Shown here one piece after another: positions 25,893 through 34,034 of a DNA stretch of 64,000 bases. The notes under the pieces were generated by a model, which did no database searches, had not been told where the DNA came from, and saw only the letters and a list, made by a program, of their open reading frames with translations. Origin of the DNA: Phenylobacterium aquaticum (lineage in GTDB: Bacteria > Pseudomonadota > Alphaproteobacteria > Caulobacterales > Caulobacteraceae); the NCBI RefSeq assembly GCF_022695515.1, contig NZ_JALDPT010000024.1, positions 22,525 through 86,524 of the forward strand, read 5' to 3'. The position numbers were made by a program, and so were the translations under genes. Positions within the stretch are counted from its first letter, which is position 1, and every line of letters starts with the position of its first letter.

Positions 25893-26975
25893 ATGAGCAT
25901 GACCTTGTTCGATCATCCCGATTTCGCGGGACACGAAACCGTCCAGGCGGTCTTTGACGAAACGACCGGCCTGAAGGCGATCATCGCCGTCCATTCGACG
26001 GCCCGCGGCCCCGCCGCCGGCGGCTGCCGCATGTGGCCCTACGCCAGCGCCGACCTGGCGCTCACCGATGCGCTGCGGCTCTCGCGGGCGATGTCCTTCA
26101 AGAACGCCATGGCCGACATTCCGCTCGGCGGCGGCAAGGCCGTGATCCTCGGCGACGCCCGCAGCCAGAAGACGCCGGCCCTGTTCGAGGCCTTCGGCCG
26201 CGCGGTCGACGGCCTGGGCGGCCGTTATTGGACCGCCGAGGATGTCGGGGTTTCGCCCGCCGATCTCGCCCATGCCCGCCGCGCGACCTGCTTCGTCGCC
26301 GGCCTGGACGGCCACGCCGCCGCCTCCGGCGATCCCAGCCCGGTCACGGCCGAGGGCGTCTTCCGGGGCGTCCGTCTGGCGGTGCGCAAGGCGCTGGGCC
26401 GCGATCTCGACGGCGTGACCGTGGCCCTGCAGGGCGTCGGCCATGTGGGCGCCTATCTGGCCGACAAGCTCGCCGCCGCCGGCGCCAAGCTGATCATCAC
26501 CGACGTCAACGCCGAAACCCTGAACCTGGTCGCCGACCGCACCGGCGCGCGCATCGTCGCCCCGGCCGAGATTTTCGACGTCGAGGCCGATGTCTTCGCC
26601 CCCTGCGCGCTCGGCGGGGCGATCAACGCCCAGACCCTGCCGCGGCTGAAGGCCAAGGTCATCGCCGGCGGCGCCAACAACCAGCTGGCGTCGGCAGACG
26701 TCGGCCGCGCGGTGTTCGAGGCCGGCCTGCTCTATGCGCCGGACTATGTGATCAACGGCGGCGGCATCATCAATGTGGCCGGCGAGATCCGCGCGCTGGA
26801 CGCCGGCGAGGCCTTCGATCCGGCCTGGGTGGCCGCCAAGCTCGACCGCCTGACCGAAACCCTGGAAGAGGTGCTCGACCGCGCCGCCGCCGACCGCCGC
26901 CCCACCCACGAGGTCGCCGACGAAATGGCCCAGGCCCGCATCGCGGCGGCGAAGGCGCAGAAGCTGGCGGCGTAA
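25893..26975 (+). CDS. Leucine/valine/phenylalanine dehydrogenase
   Basis: 360 residues. This NAD-dependent enzyme deaminates branched-chain or aromatic amino acids to 2-oxo acids. The substrate Lys70 (SFKNAMAD), catalytic Lys82 (PLGGGKAVI) and the Rossmann loop GVGHVG are present, and the length and Gly-rich GGGIINVAGE segment fit leucine dehydrogenase rather than the larger glutamate enzymes. Exact specificity cannot be told. Transcribed alone, ending at a hairpin. Confidence 0.92.
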   Translation: MSMTLFDHPDFAGHETVQAVFDETTGLKAIIAVHSTARGPAAGGCRMWPYASADLALTDALRLSRAMSFKNAMADIPLGGGKAVILGDARSQKTPALFEAFGRAVDGLGGRYWTAEDVGVSPADLAHARRATCFVAGLDGHAAASGDPSPVTAEGVFRGVRLAVRKALGRDLDGVTVALQGVGHVGAYLADKLAAAGAKLIITDVNAETLNLVADRTGARIVAPAEIFDVEADVFAPCALGGAINAQTLPRLKAKVIAGGANNQLASADVGRAVFEAGLLYAPDYVINGGGIINVAGEIRALDAGEAFDPAWVAAKLDRLTETLEEVLDRAAADRRPTHEVADEMAQARIAAAKAQKLAA

Positions 26976-26985
26976 CTCGCTCAAC

Positions 26986-27007
26986 GCCCTCCCCTGTAGG
27001 GGAGGGC
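26986..27007. terminator. Bidirectional hairpin between convergent genes
   Basis: Perfect 9-base arms GCCCTCCCC and GGGGAGGGC flank a TGTA loop. It lies between the dehydrogenase stop (26975) and the stop of the convergent MFS gene (27015). No U-run follows, as with the hairpin at 4169-4191. Confidence 0.6.
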
Positions 27008-27014
27008 CAATCCA

Positions 27015-28379
27015 CTACATCGCCGCCAGGCGCGCGGTGCGCGGTTCCTTGACCATGGTGATCAGCACGGCCAGGCCGGCGACCAGGAATCCGATCGAGA
27101 TCCCGAACACCGTGCCATAGCCCAGCTTGTCGGCGACGAAGCCGCCGATCAGCGGGCCGATCGAGGCGGTGATGCCCTCGGCGGTGGACGAAATGGCGAT
27201 GCGCATCGGCATCTCGGCCCGGTTGCCGAACTCCAGGATCATGGTCTGGGCGGCCATCATGTAGCCGGACTGGGCCGCGCCCAGGCCGAAGAAGGCCAGG
27301 AACACCATGGCTGGCGCGTGCAGGGTCATCAGCAGGACCGTGGCGCCGATCCAGATGCCCAGCGAGACCAGCAGCACCAGGCGGAACCCGGTCTTGTCGC
27401 CCAGATAGCCCCAGACGATGTTCGACGCCGTGTCGGCGCCCAGGAAGGCGAGGCTGAGCGCGCCCAGGCCCAGGACCTGGGCCGCGAGCGGCAGGGAGGA
27501 GGTCACATAGATGGCGTAGAACGGCGCGGCGATCCGCGAGGCCGTGGCCAGCATCTGCACGATCAGGAAGGCCGCATAACCCGGGTCGGCCATGATCAGC
27601 TTGGGGAAGTCCTTCAGCCGGTCCTTGAAGGCCGTGCGCTCGGGCAGGTGCGGCGGCTCGGGTTCGCGCAGCAGGAACTGTAGCGCCCACAGGCCGGTGG
27701 TGGTCAGGAAGGCCGCCAGCATGAAGGTGGTCGAGTAGCCGTTCCCGAACAGGTTGGCCTTGATGATGTACTTGCCCGCCGCATAGGCCAGGACGGCTGC
27801 GATCGCACCCCCGGTGGCGTTGCGCCAGGCCTGTAGCCGGCCCCGTCGGCTCAAGGGGATCACCTTGGCCATCAGGAGGCCGAACACCACCCGCTGGGTG
27901 CCCATGAACAGGCCGAACAGGAACATCAGCACCAGCATGGCGATGACCAGGGGCTGGCCTTTCAGGAACCAGCCGGCGAGCGCCATGCCGACGATCTGCA
28001 CGCGGGCGAGCCCGCCCATCCAGATGGCCGCCGGCATCACCTTCTTGCGATGTTCGATCTGGGTCGCGCCGAAGATCGGCGAGATCACGCTGCCCACCTG
28101 CTGCAGGGCCATGCCGAGGCCCACAATGGTGTTGGAGCCGGAAATCAGGTGCAGGTAGGCCGGCAGGAAGGTGGGCGCGTTCACCAGCCGGAAGCCGGTC
28201 ATGCCCAGCATGCCGTGCAGATAGTTGCCGATATAGTTGCGTTTCAGATTGTCCCAGACGAAGCGCTCATAGGCCGCTTCCTTCTCGGCCATGGTCTCGG
28301 GACCGGCGGGACCCTTGACGAACTGCACGTCCTCGGTGGGCGCGCCCTGGGCGGTCTCAGGCTCTGGAATCTTGTCCAT
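27015..28379 (-). CDS. MFS transporter
   Basis: 454 residues, about 12 membrane segments with a roughly 55-residue cytoplasmic N-terminus rich in Glu and Pro. The half-transporter linker PERTAFKDRLKDFPKLIMAD separates the two six-helix bundles. Conserved loop DKTGFRLVLLVSLG resembles the motif A region of the second half. No substrate signature was recognised. A long T-run precedes the ATG, and the 139-base gap at 28380-28518 to the next MFS gene should carry its promoter. Confidence 0.85.
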   Translation of the reverse strand: MDKIPEPETAQGAPTEDVQFVKGPAGPETMAEKEAAYERFVWDNLKRNYIGNYLHGMLGMTGFRLVNAPTFLPAYLHLISGSNTIVGLGMALQQVGSVISPIFGATQIEHRKKVMPAAIWMGGLARVQIVGMALAGWFLKGQPLVIAMLVLMFLFGLFMGTQRVVFGLLMAKVIPLSRRGRLQAWRNATGGAIAAVLAYAAGKYIIKANLFGNGYSTTFMLAAFLTTTGLWALQFLLREPEPPHLPERTAFKDRLKDFPKLIMADPGYAAFLIVQMLATASRIAAPFYAIYVTSSLPLAAQVLGLGALSLAFLGADTASNIVWGYLGDKTGFRLVLLVSLGIWIGATVLLMTLHAPAMVFLAFFGLGAAQSGYMMAAQTMILEFGNRAEMPMRIAISSTAEGITASIGPLIGGFVADKLGYGTVFGISIGFLVAGLAVLITMVKEPRTARLAAM

Positions 28380-28518
28380 GTTTTTTATGCGCCCGCACGC
28401 TGAGGCGGAAAATGTCCGCGCGGGCCCTCCCTCAAGGTAACCACTAAATTCAATGCGTCCGGTCTAGCAGAGTCCGGACAGGGGGGAACCCCCTACCCCG
28501 GGGGCGGGAGGTCGCGGA

Positions 28519-29682
28519 TCAGGCCGCGGGCCGGCGCATCACCATCAGGGCGGCGAAGGCGATCAGGGCTGCGCCGGCCAGCACCTCGAGCGCCAGGTTC
28601 GCCGAGCGGGCCATCAGCAGGGAGAGCAGGAAGGGCGAGGCGGCCTGGGTCAGGCGGTTGGGAATGTTCAGCAGCCCGAGCCTGCGGCCATAGCCGGCCT
28701 CGCCGAACAGGGCGAGCGGCAGAGTCCCGCGGACGATGGTGAACAGGCCGTTGCCCGCCCCGTAGAGGATCGTGAACGGCGCGGCGGCCGCGCCGCCGAC
28801 CAGGATCAGCAGGGTTGCGCCGATCGGGAACAGCGACACCGCCACCCGCCCGGAGATCAGCGGATGGACGCGCCGGACCAGCACGAACTCCGCGATCCGC
28901 GCGGCGACCTGGGAGGGCCCCACCAGGGCCGCGGCGGCGACTGCGGCGGCGGCGCTCGCCCCCGTCGCCATGAGCAGCGGCGGCAGGTGGGCGGAGATCG
29001 CCGAGCCGATGCCGCCGAGGATGGCGAAGGCGACGCCCATCAGCACCATGCGCCAGACGTCGTCAGGACTGTCCTGAATGGGCGTTGCCGCCGGCGCCTC
29101 GCCGGCCGGCCTGGGCTTGGCCCCGCCGCGCGGCAGGCTGAGATGCAGGGGCAGGGCGACCAGGGCGTTGGCGGCCGCCCAGAACAGGCAGGCGCCCCGC
29201 CAGCCGACCTGATGCTCCAGCCACGCGGTCAGGGGCCAGCCGATGGTGCTGGCGAAGCCTGCGATCAGGGTGACGCCGGTGATCCCCCGGCGCGCATCGG
29301 CGCCGAACCATCCGACCAGGCCGGCGAAGGCGATGTCATAGAGGCCAGCGCCCATGGCCAGGCCCATCACCGCCCAGCCGGCGACCATCTGCCAGGGGTG
29401 CTGGGCGACGGCTAGCAGGGTCAGGCCGAGCGCAAACAGGGCGCTGCCCGCGACGAGGGGCCCGCGTCCGCCGCGCGCGTCGACCAGCCGTCCCAGGCGC
29501 GGTCCGAACACCGCCTGAAGCAGCAGCGCGCCGGAGAAGGTCAGGAACACGGTGGACTCCGAGACCCCTACCGCCTGGGCCATCGGGCGCGCCAGACTGG
29601 CCGGCAGATAGGTGCTGCCCGCATAGCCGATGGTCTGGCTGATCCCCACCGTGGCCACGGCGCGGCGCAGGCTGAAGGTCAT
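28519..29682 (-). CDS. MFS transporter
   Basis: 387 residues from the ATG at 29682, with GGGAG at a good distance; an in-frame Met ten codons earlier was rejected. Twelve predicted membrane segments with motif A-like loop GPRLGRLVDARGGRGPLVAG after helix 2. This is an MFS uniporter/antiporter of unknown substrate, not closely related to the neighbouring 27015-28379 gene. Confidence 0.85.
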   Translation of the reverse strand: MTFSLRRAVATVGISQTIGYAGSTYLPASLARPMAQAVGVSESTVFLTFSGALLLQAVFGPRLGRLVDARGGRGPLVAGSALFALGLTLLAVAQHPWQMVAGWAVMGLAMGAGLYDIAFAGLVGWFGADARRGITGVTLIAGFASTIGWPLTAWLEHQVGWRGACLFWAAANALVALPLHLSLPRGGAKPRPAGEAPAATPIQDSPDDVWRMVLMGVAFAILGGIGSAISAHLPPLLMATGASAAAAVAAAALVGPSQVAARIAEFVLVRRVHPLISGRVAVSLFPIGATLLILVGGAAAAPFTILYGAGNGLFTIVRGTLPLALFGEAGYGRRLGLLNIPNRLTQAASPFLLSLLMARSANLALEVLAGAALIAFAALMVMRRPAA

Positions 29683-29751
29683 GGCGCGCCGCTCCCTGTC
29701 TCGCTGCGGCAAGTTTAGGGAGAGTCGCGGGGCTGTCCGCGCCTGCGGACG

Positions 29752-29898
29752 TCAGTGCGCCGGGCGGGGCTGGAATGATCGCGGTTCGGGCGGTGATTTC
29801 AGCTTCAGGTCGGCTTTCTGGCCGTGCTGCGGCGCGGGCGCGGTCTTGGGGACGACGAAGCCGCGCATCGGGTCTTGCTGCTGGAGGCCACGGGTCAT
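29752..29898 (-). CDS. Possible small basic protein (48 residues)
   Basis: A short frame starting MTRGLQQQDPMRGFVV, Pro-rich and basic, ending PRPAH. It has an AGGAGG ribosome-binding site 8 bases before the ATG at 29898 (an earlier in-frame ATG at 29904 is too close to that site). Its codons mostly end in G or C like real genes here, and it follows the transglutaminase gene by 29 bases on the same strand. No similarity was recognised; function unknown. Confidence 0.45.
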   Translation of the reverse strand: MTRGLQQQDPMRGFVVPKTAPAPQHGQKADLKLKSPPEPRSFQPRPAH

Positions 29899-29927
29899 GG
29901 TCATATCCTCCTCGTGCGCAGTATCGC

Positions 29928-30806
29928 TCAGGCGGCCTGGGAGATTGTGGCGTCGGCGCGCACATCTACGTGAATCGTCAGCTGGGCCGCGCCGGGGAAG
30001 CCCTTAATGGTTCCACTGATCGGCGAGGCCTCCGCGGGCGTGCGGCTGATCGCCACCGGGATCAGTTCAGAGGACTCCGCCAGGCCGTTGGTCGGGTCGA
30101 ACTCCATCCAACCCAGTTCCGGCAGGAACACCTCGCACCAGGCGTGGGTGGCGCCGGCGCCGCGACGTTCGGCGGCCTGGGGCGAGTAGAGATAGCCGGT
30201 CACGAAGCGTGCGGCGTAGCCCAGCCGGCGCAGCAGCTCGACCATCATCCAGGCCAGGTCGCGGCAGGCGCCGGAGCGAACCGACATGGTGTAGGCGGGG
30301 TCCTGGACCCCTTCCTCATAGCGCTCGCGATAGCTGAAGCCGAAGTGGATGGCGTTGTTCAGGCGCAGCAGGAAATCCAGCACCGGCTCATAGGCGCCGC
30401 CGGCCTGGCGTCTCAGCCAGTCGAGCAGCAGGCCGTCGGGGTCCTCGGTCGCGGGCGAGATGAACGGGTCGAGCACCGCCCGGTCGGCGCGGTCATAGAC
30501 GATCGGCGTCGAGGTGTGCGGATTGCTCACCGCCAGGGGGGCGAGCGGGGCGGGATATCGCTCGATCTTCAGCTCGCTGATGATGGTCAGCTCGTCCGAC
30601 GATCCGGCCGGATGGAACAGGCAGACGCAATTGCCCAGCGCGTCATAGACCCACCGCGTCGCCCCGGCGGGCGAGAAGGTGAGCGCCGCGTCCAGGATGC
30701 GGATGGCGTGGCTGTCGCGCGGCCGCACCAGCAGGCGGTGCGGGCCGAAGCTCACCGGTCGCTCATAGCGATAGCGGGTCTCGTGTCGGATGATCAGCCG
30801 GGTCAT
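29928..30806 (-). CDS. Transglutaminase-like cysteine peptidase family protein
   Basis: 292 residues. An N-terminal beta domain begins RLIIRHETRYRYERPV, as in the bacterial transglutaminase N family. The papain-fold triad is intact: Cys181 (SGACRDLAW), His221 (ATHAWCEVFLP) and Asp237 (EFDPTNG). No signal peptide, so it is probably cytoplasmic. Such proteins may act as proteases, amidases or cross-linking enzymes; the role here is unknown. The ATG lies within the last 44 bases of the thioesterase gene. Confidence 0.9.
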   Translation of the reverse strand: MTRLIIRHETRYRYERPVSFGPHRLLVRPRDSHAIRILDAALTFSPAGATRWVYDALGNCVCLFHPAGSSDELTIISELKIERYPAPLAPLAVSNPHTSTPIVYDRADRAVLDPFISPATEDPDGLLLDWLRRQAGGAYEPVLDFLLRLNNAIHFGFSYRERYEEGVQDPAYTMSVRSGACRDLAWMMVELLRRLGYAARFVTGYLYSPQAAERRGAGATHAWCEVFLPELGWMEFDPTNGLAESSELIPVAISRTPAEASPISGTIKGFPGAAQLTIHVDVRADATISQAA

Positions 30807-31281
30807 GCGCGGTCAGAACGGCGCCCGACGCGGTTCGTTCCGGCGCGAGGGCGGTGTTGGGCGTCAGGACCTGCTGGGCCGAGGCCTTGGCGATCAGCTC
30901 ACCGTCGGGCCGGCGGAAGTCGGCCTCGACCGAGATCAGCTGCTTGGTCTGGGCCAGCACCCGGGCCTCGATCTCCAGGGGATGGGCGCGGCCGACCCGG
31001 AAGAACTGGATCTGCAACTGGGTGGTGCGGAAGTAGGCGGTGTCGGGAACCACGGTCATGGTGGCGAAGGCGAGGACCTGATCGGCCAGGGCGGCGAGAT
31101 AGCCGCCGAACAGAGAGCCGTCTCCGTTCAGCACCTCCGGGCGCGGCGTCCAGCCCTTGCGGACCCAGCCAGGCCCCCAGGCCTCGACCACGCCCAGGCC
31201 CAGGGTGGTCACCACCGGCGGCAGCTCCACGCCGCCCGCGATCAGTCCGTCCAGTCGATCCGTGGCCCAGGTCATCACCAT
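30763..31281 (-). CDS. Hotdog-fold acyl-CoA thioesterase (PaaI/4HBT type)
   Basis: 172 residues. The hotdog core contains NGDGSLFGGYLAALADQVLAF (described from position about 52) and the strand pair TTQLQIQFFRVGRAHPLEIE. A PaaI-like activity on acyl-CoA is inferred. Its last 44 bases overlap the transglutaminase gene in another frame. The C-terminal tail after QQVLTPN is not family-like, and a one-base shift would end the protein at 30813 just before the next ATG, so the annotated end is uncertain. Confidence 0.78.
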   Translation of the reverse strand: MVMTWATDRLDGLIAGGVELPPVVTTLGLGVVEAWGPGWVRKGWTPRPEVLNGDGSLFGGYLAALADQVLAFATMTVVPDTAYFRTTQLQIQFFRVGRAHPLEIEARVLAQTKQLISVEADFRRPDGELIAKASAQQVLTPNTALAPERTASGAVLTAHDPADHPTRDPLSL

Positions 31282-31348
31282 TCCTCCATTTGACCGGGCA
31301 AGCCTGGCCCGGCCTGATGGGGATCGTTACTCGCGTTGGAGACGCCGC

Positions 31349-31876
31349 ATGGCTGTTCGCCCCAAGACCCGAAGGACCCCGGTGCAATCGCGCGCCAAGG
31401 CCGCCTGCGCGGCGATCTTCGAGGCGACAACTCGCATTCTGGAGACGGAGGGCGAGGCGGCGCTCAACACCAACCGCATCGCCGAGCTGGCCGGGGTGAG
31501 CATCGGCACCCTCTACCAGTACTTCCCCGACAAGCGCGCCATCCTGCTGGCCATGGCCCGCGAGGAGCGGGAGGCCTGGCAGGCCCGGGCGCGGGCGGCG
31601 ATCAAGGAGGAGGGCGCCTCGCCCCTGCGCGCCCACATCCGCGCCCTGATCCACGGTTTCGCCGGTCGACCGGTCACCCGGCGCGTGACGCTCAAGGTCA
31701 TTCTGGAAGACGAGTCCCCGCGCCAGGTGGCCCCCGCCATCGACCGCTCGATCGAGGACTTCGTGCGCACGCGAGCCATGTTCGGGGTCGTGCGCGCCGC
31801 GGTGCTGGAGGACTACCCCCTGCTGCACCACCCGGCTTTCGAGAACGCCCTGGTCCGGATGGTCGAGGGCGCCTAG
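31349..31876 (+). CDS. TetR-family transcriptional regulator
   Basis: 175 residues from the ATG at 31349 (TTGGAGA upstream); an in-frame extension to 31157 lies antisense to the thioesterase and was rejected. The N-terminal helix-turn-helix reads NTNRIAELAGVSIGTLYQYFPDKRAIL. The C-terminal ligand domain is not recognisable. Divergent from the thioesterase-transglutaminase genes 68 bases away, which it may regulate, and overlapping the stop of the convergent TetR gene by 4 bases. Confidence 0.87.
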   Translation: MAVRPKTRRTPVQSRAKAACAAIFEATTRILETEGEAALNTNRIAELAGVSIGTLYQYFPDKRAILLAMAREEREAWQARARAAIKEEGASPLRAHIRALIHGFAGRPVTRRVTLKVILEDESPRQVAPAIDRSIEDFVRTRAMFGVVRAAVLEDYPLLHHPAFENALVRMVEGA

Positions 31877-32424
31877 TCGGCGGCGCCCCGGAGCTCCGCC
31901 AGCAGGGCGGCCAGCCTCTGGCGCGCGGCGGTCTCGCTGAGCCCCATGTCCAGAAACTCCCCCTCGGCCAGGGCGTCGGACAGCCGTTCCAGCTCCAGCA
32001 GGGTGGTGGCCACCGTCTCGGCGGACAGGGCGCCGTTGCGCCAGGCCCGGATCGCCTCGACCTGACGCAGGCGGCTCTGCGCTCGGGCGGCGCGGACCTG
32101 CGGGTCCTCCAGCGACAGCCGCCTCAGGCTGCGGCGGAACATCAGCGACTTGCGATGGTGGGCGACGGCGGCCTCGGCCACGTCGGCTTCGCCCGCGCCC
32201 TGGCGGCGCAGGCTGCGCATCAGCTCGGCCTCCTCGTCCTCCCACGCCCGATAGACGGCGATGAAGATCTCGGTCTTGTCCTTGAACCAGCGATAGAAGG
32301 TCTGGGGCGCGAAGCCCGCGCGCCGCGCGATGCGGTTCGTGTCGGTGCCCCCGAACCCCTGCTCGCCAAACTCCGCCGCCGCCGCCGCGATCAGCTTCTC
32401 GCGCGTGTCGCCTCTGGCCGTCAT
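31873..32424 (-). CDS. TetR-family transcriptional regulator of the adjacent hydrolase
   Basis: 183 residues from the ATG at 32424 with AAGGAGG upstream. Helix-turn-helix: TDTNRIARRAGFAPQTFYRW, then FKDKTEIFIAVY. It is divergent from an alpha/beta hydrolase, and the 68-base gap holds two abutting 18-base palindromes at 32444-32479, a strong sign that this protein represses both genes. Ligand unknown. Confidence 0.88.
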   Translation of the reverse strand: MTARGDTREKLIAAAAAEFGEQGFGGTDTNRIARRAGFAPQTFYRWFKDKTEIFIAVYRAWEDEEAELMRSLRRQGAGEADVAEAAVAHHRKSLMFRRSLRRLSLEDPQVRAARAQSRLRQVEAIRAWRNGALSAETVATTLLELERLSDALAEGEFLDMGLSETAARQRLAALLAELRGAAD

Positions 32425-32443
32425 GCCGCCTCCTTGACACGGA

Positions 32444-32479
32444 AGTGATATCGATATCACTAGTGATATGCAAATCACT
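32444..32479. promoter_or_regulatory. Tandem 18-base palindromic operators
   Basis: AGTGATATCGATATCACT (32444-32461) is a perfect palindrome. The next 18 bases, AGTGATATGCAAATCACT (32462-32479), are a near copy with the same AGTGAT/ATCACT ends. The two abut without a spacer between the divergent TetR and hydrolase genes. A TTGACA hexamer at 32434-32439 could be the -35 of the hydrolase promoter, so binding would cover the promoter. Repression by the neighbouring TetR is inferred. Confidence 0.8.
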
Positions 32480-32492
32480 TGAAGGCTGAGCC

Positions 32493-33323
32493 ATGTCCAG
32501 GCGCGAGGCGACGGGAGTTCCGGCGGGATCGGCGGAGATCGAGGTGGACGGCGTGCGGCTCGCCGTCGCGCGGGAGGGGCGGGGGCGGCCGGTGATCTGC
32601 CTGCACGCCATCGCCCACGGCGGGGGCGACTTCGCGCCCCTGGCCGCGCGGATCAAAGACCGCTTCGAGGTGATCCGGCTGGACTGGCCGGGCCATGGCC
32701 GGTCGGGCGAAGATCGCGAGGGCCCGTCGCCCGAGCGCTACGCCCAGCTGCTGGCCGGCCTGGTCGCGCGGCTCGGGCTGGATCGGCCGATCCTGATCGG
32801 CTGCTCAATCGGCGGGGCGGCGGCGATCCTCTACGCCCGCGACCACCCGGTCGCCGGTCTGGTCCTGTGCGATCCCGGCGGCCTGGTCGAGGTCGACGCG
32901 ACGGTGACGCGGTTCTGCAGGTTGTTCGCCAGTGTCTTTGCGGCTGGGGAGCGGGGCGCCTGGTGGTTCGGAGCGGTCTATGCCGCCTACTACCGCTGGC
33001 TCGTGCTCCCGGTCCGAGCGGCGCGCGACCAAAGGCGCCGCATCGTCGCGGCGGGCCGGGAGATGGCGGGCCAGTTGCGCCAGGCCTGGGAAGGGTTCGG
33101 ACGTCCGGCCGCCGACATCCGCGCGGTCGCCCAGGGTCTCGATGTCCCGGTCTGGTTCGCCTGGGCGCGCGATGACCGGGTGATCCCGCTCAGCCGGTGT
33201 CGGCCGGCCATTGACGGCATGAAGCAGGCGAACGTGACGGTGTTCCCCGGCGGGCACGCCGCCTTCCTAGAACAGCCGGACGATTTCGCCGCGGGCTTCG
33301 CGGCGTTCGCAGCGGACCTCTAG
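32493..33323 (+). CDS. Alpha/beta hydrolase
   Basis: 276 residues. HAIAHGGGDF forms the oxyanion region, LDWPGHGRSGE the second signature, and the nucleophile elbow is IGCSIGGAAA (Ser preceded by Cys). Acid and base lie in ARDDRVIP and FPGGHAAFLEQP. This is an esterase or C-C hydrolase of unknown substrate, probably induced when the divergent TetR releases the double operator. Stops overlap with the convergent TetR gene at 33320-33323. Confidence 0.87.
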   Translation: MSRREATGVPAGSAEIEVDGVRLAVAREGRGRPVICLHAIAHGGGDFAPLAARIKDRFEVIRLDWPGHGRSGEDREGPSPERYAQLLAGLVARLGLDRPILIGCSIGGAAAILYARDHPVAGLVLCDPGGLVEVDATVTRFCRLFASVFAAGERGAWWFGAVYAAYYRWLVLPVRAARDQRRRIVAAGREMAGQLRQAWEGFGRPAADIRAVAQGLDVPVWFAWARDDRVIPLSRCRPAIDGMKQANVTVFPGGHAAFLEQPDDFAAGFAAFAADL

Positions 33324-33985
33324 GCCAGGAACCCGGCCTCGGCGAAGTCGAGCATGCGCTTCAGGAGGCCCTCGGTGTCGCTCTCTCGCGTCAGGCCGGC
33401 CGACAGCACGTGCAGGCGGTCGAACTCGGCGAAGCGGTTGTTGTGCACCATGCCCAGGCAGAAATGCAGCCGCCAATAGACGGTCTCGCGCGGCAGGTCG
33501 GGGCGGGCGGCGATCAGGGCGTCGGCGAAGCGGGCCAGGTGGCTGACGTCGCTGGTCAGGGCCTCGCGCATCTCCTCCGTGCCCTCGCTGCGCGAGCGGA
33601 TGATGAACTGCACCGAGATGCGGCGGTCGGAATTGACCGAGCCCCAGCGCAGGGGCGGGGCGAACAGGGCCTCGAGGATCTCGCGCACCGGCGGCTTGCC
33701 GGCGTGGCGATCATTGGCCTCGTGCAGCATCCGCGCCCGCTCGCGGTTCAGCTCCGCCGTGCGCCGGCGGAAGATCTCGAACAGCAGGGCGTCCTTGGAG
33801 CCGAAGTGATAGTTCACCGAGGCCAGATTGACCCCGGCCTCGGCCGTGATGTCGCGCACCGAGACGTTCTGGAACCCGTGCAGGGCGAACAGGCGTTCGG
33901 CGGCGCAGAACACGGCGGCCTTGGTGGCCGCCTCGTTCGTCTCCTCGATCGGCGCGGCGGGGTCAGTCACAATCGAATCCTTCAA
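33320..33985 (-). CDS. TetR-family transcriptional regulator (PsrA-like)
   Basis: 221 residues. The DNA-binding part ends VRDITAEAGVNLASVNYHFG, then SKDALLFEIF. The C-terminal half with RISVQFIIRSRSEGTEEM and RLHFCLGMVHNN resembles the PsrA-type ligand domain, which in relatives senses fatty acids or acyl-CoA. Target genes are unknown; none is divergent immediately beside it. Confidence 0.86.
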   Translation of the reverse strand: MKDSIVTDPAAPIEETNEAATKAAVFCAAERLFALHGFQNVSVRDITAEAGVNLASVNYHFGSKDALLFEIFRRRTAELNRERARMLHEANDRHAGKPPVREILEALFAPPLRWGSVNSDRRISVQFIIRSRSEGTEEMREALTSDVSHLARFADALIAARPDLPRETVYWRLHFCLGMVHNNRFAEFDRLHVLSAGLTRESDTEGLLKRMLDFAEAGFLA

Positions 33986-34034
33986 GCGACGGAAAAGTCT
34001 AGGTCTCCCCCGTCGCTACGCAACATTCATGCCG

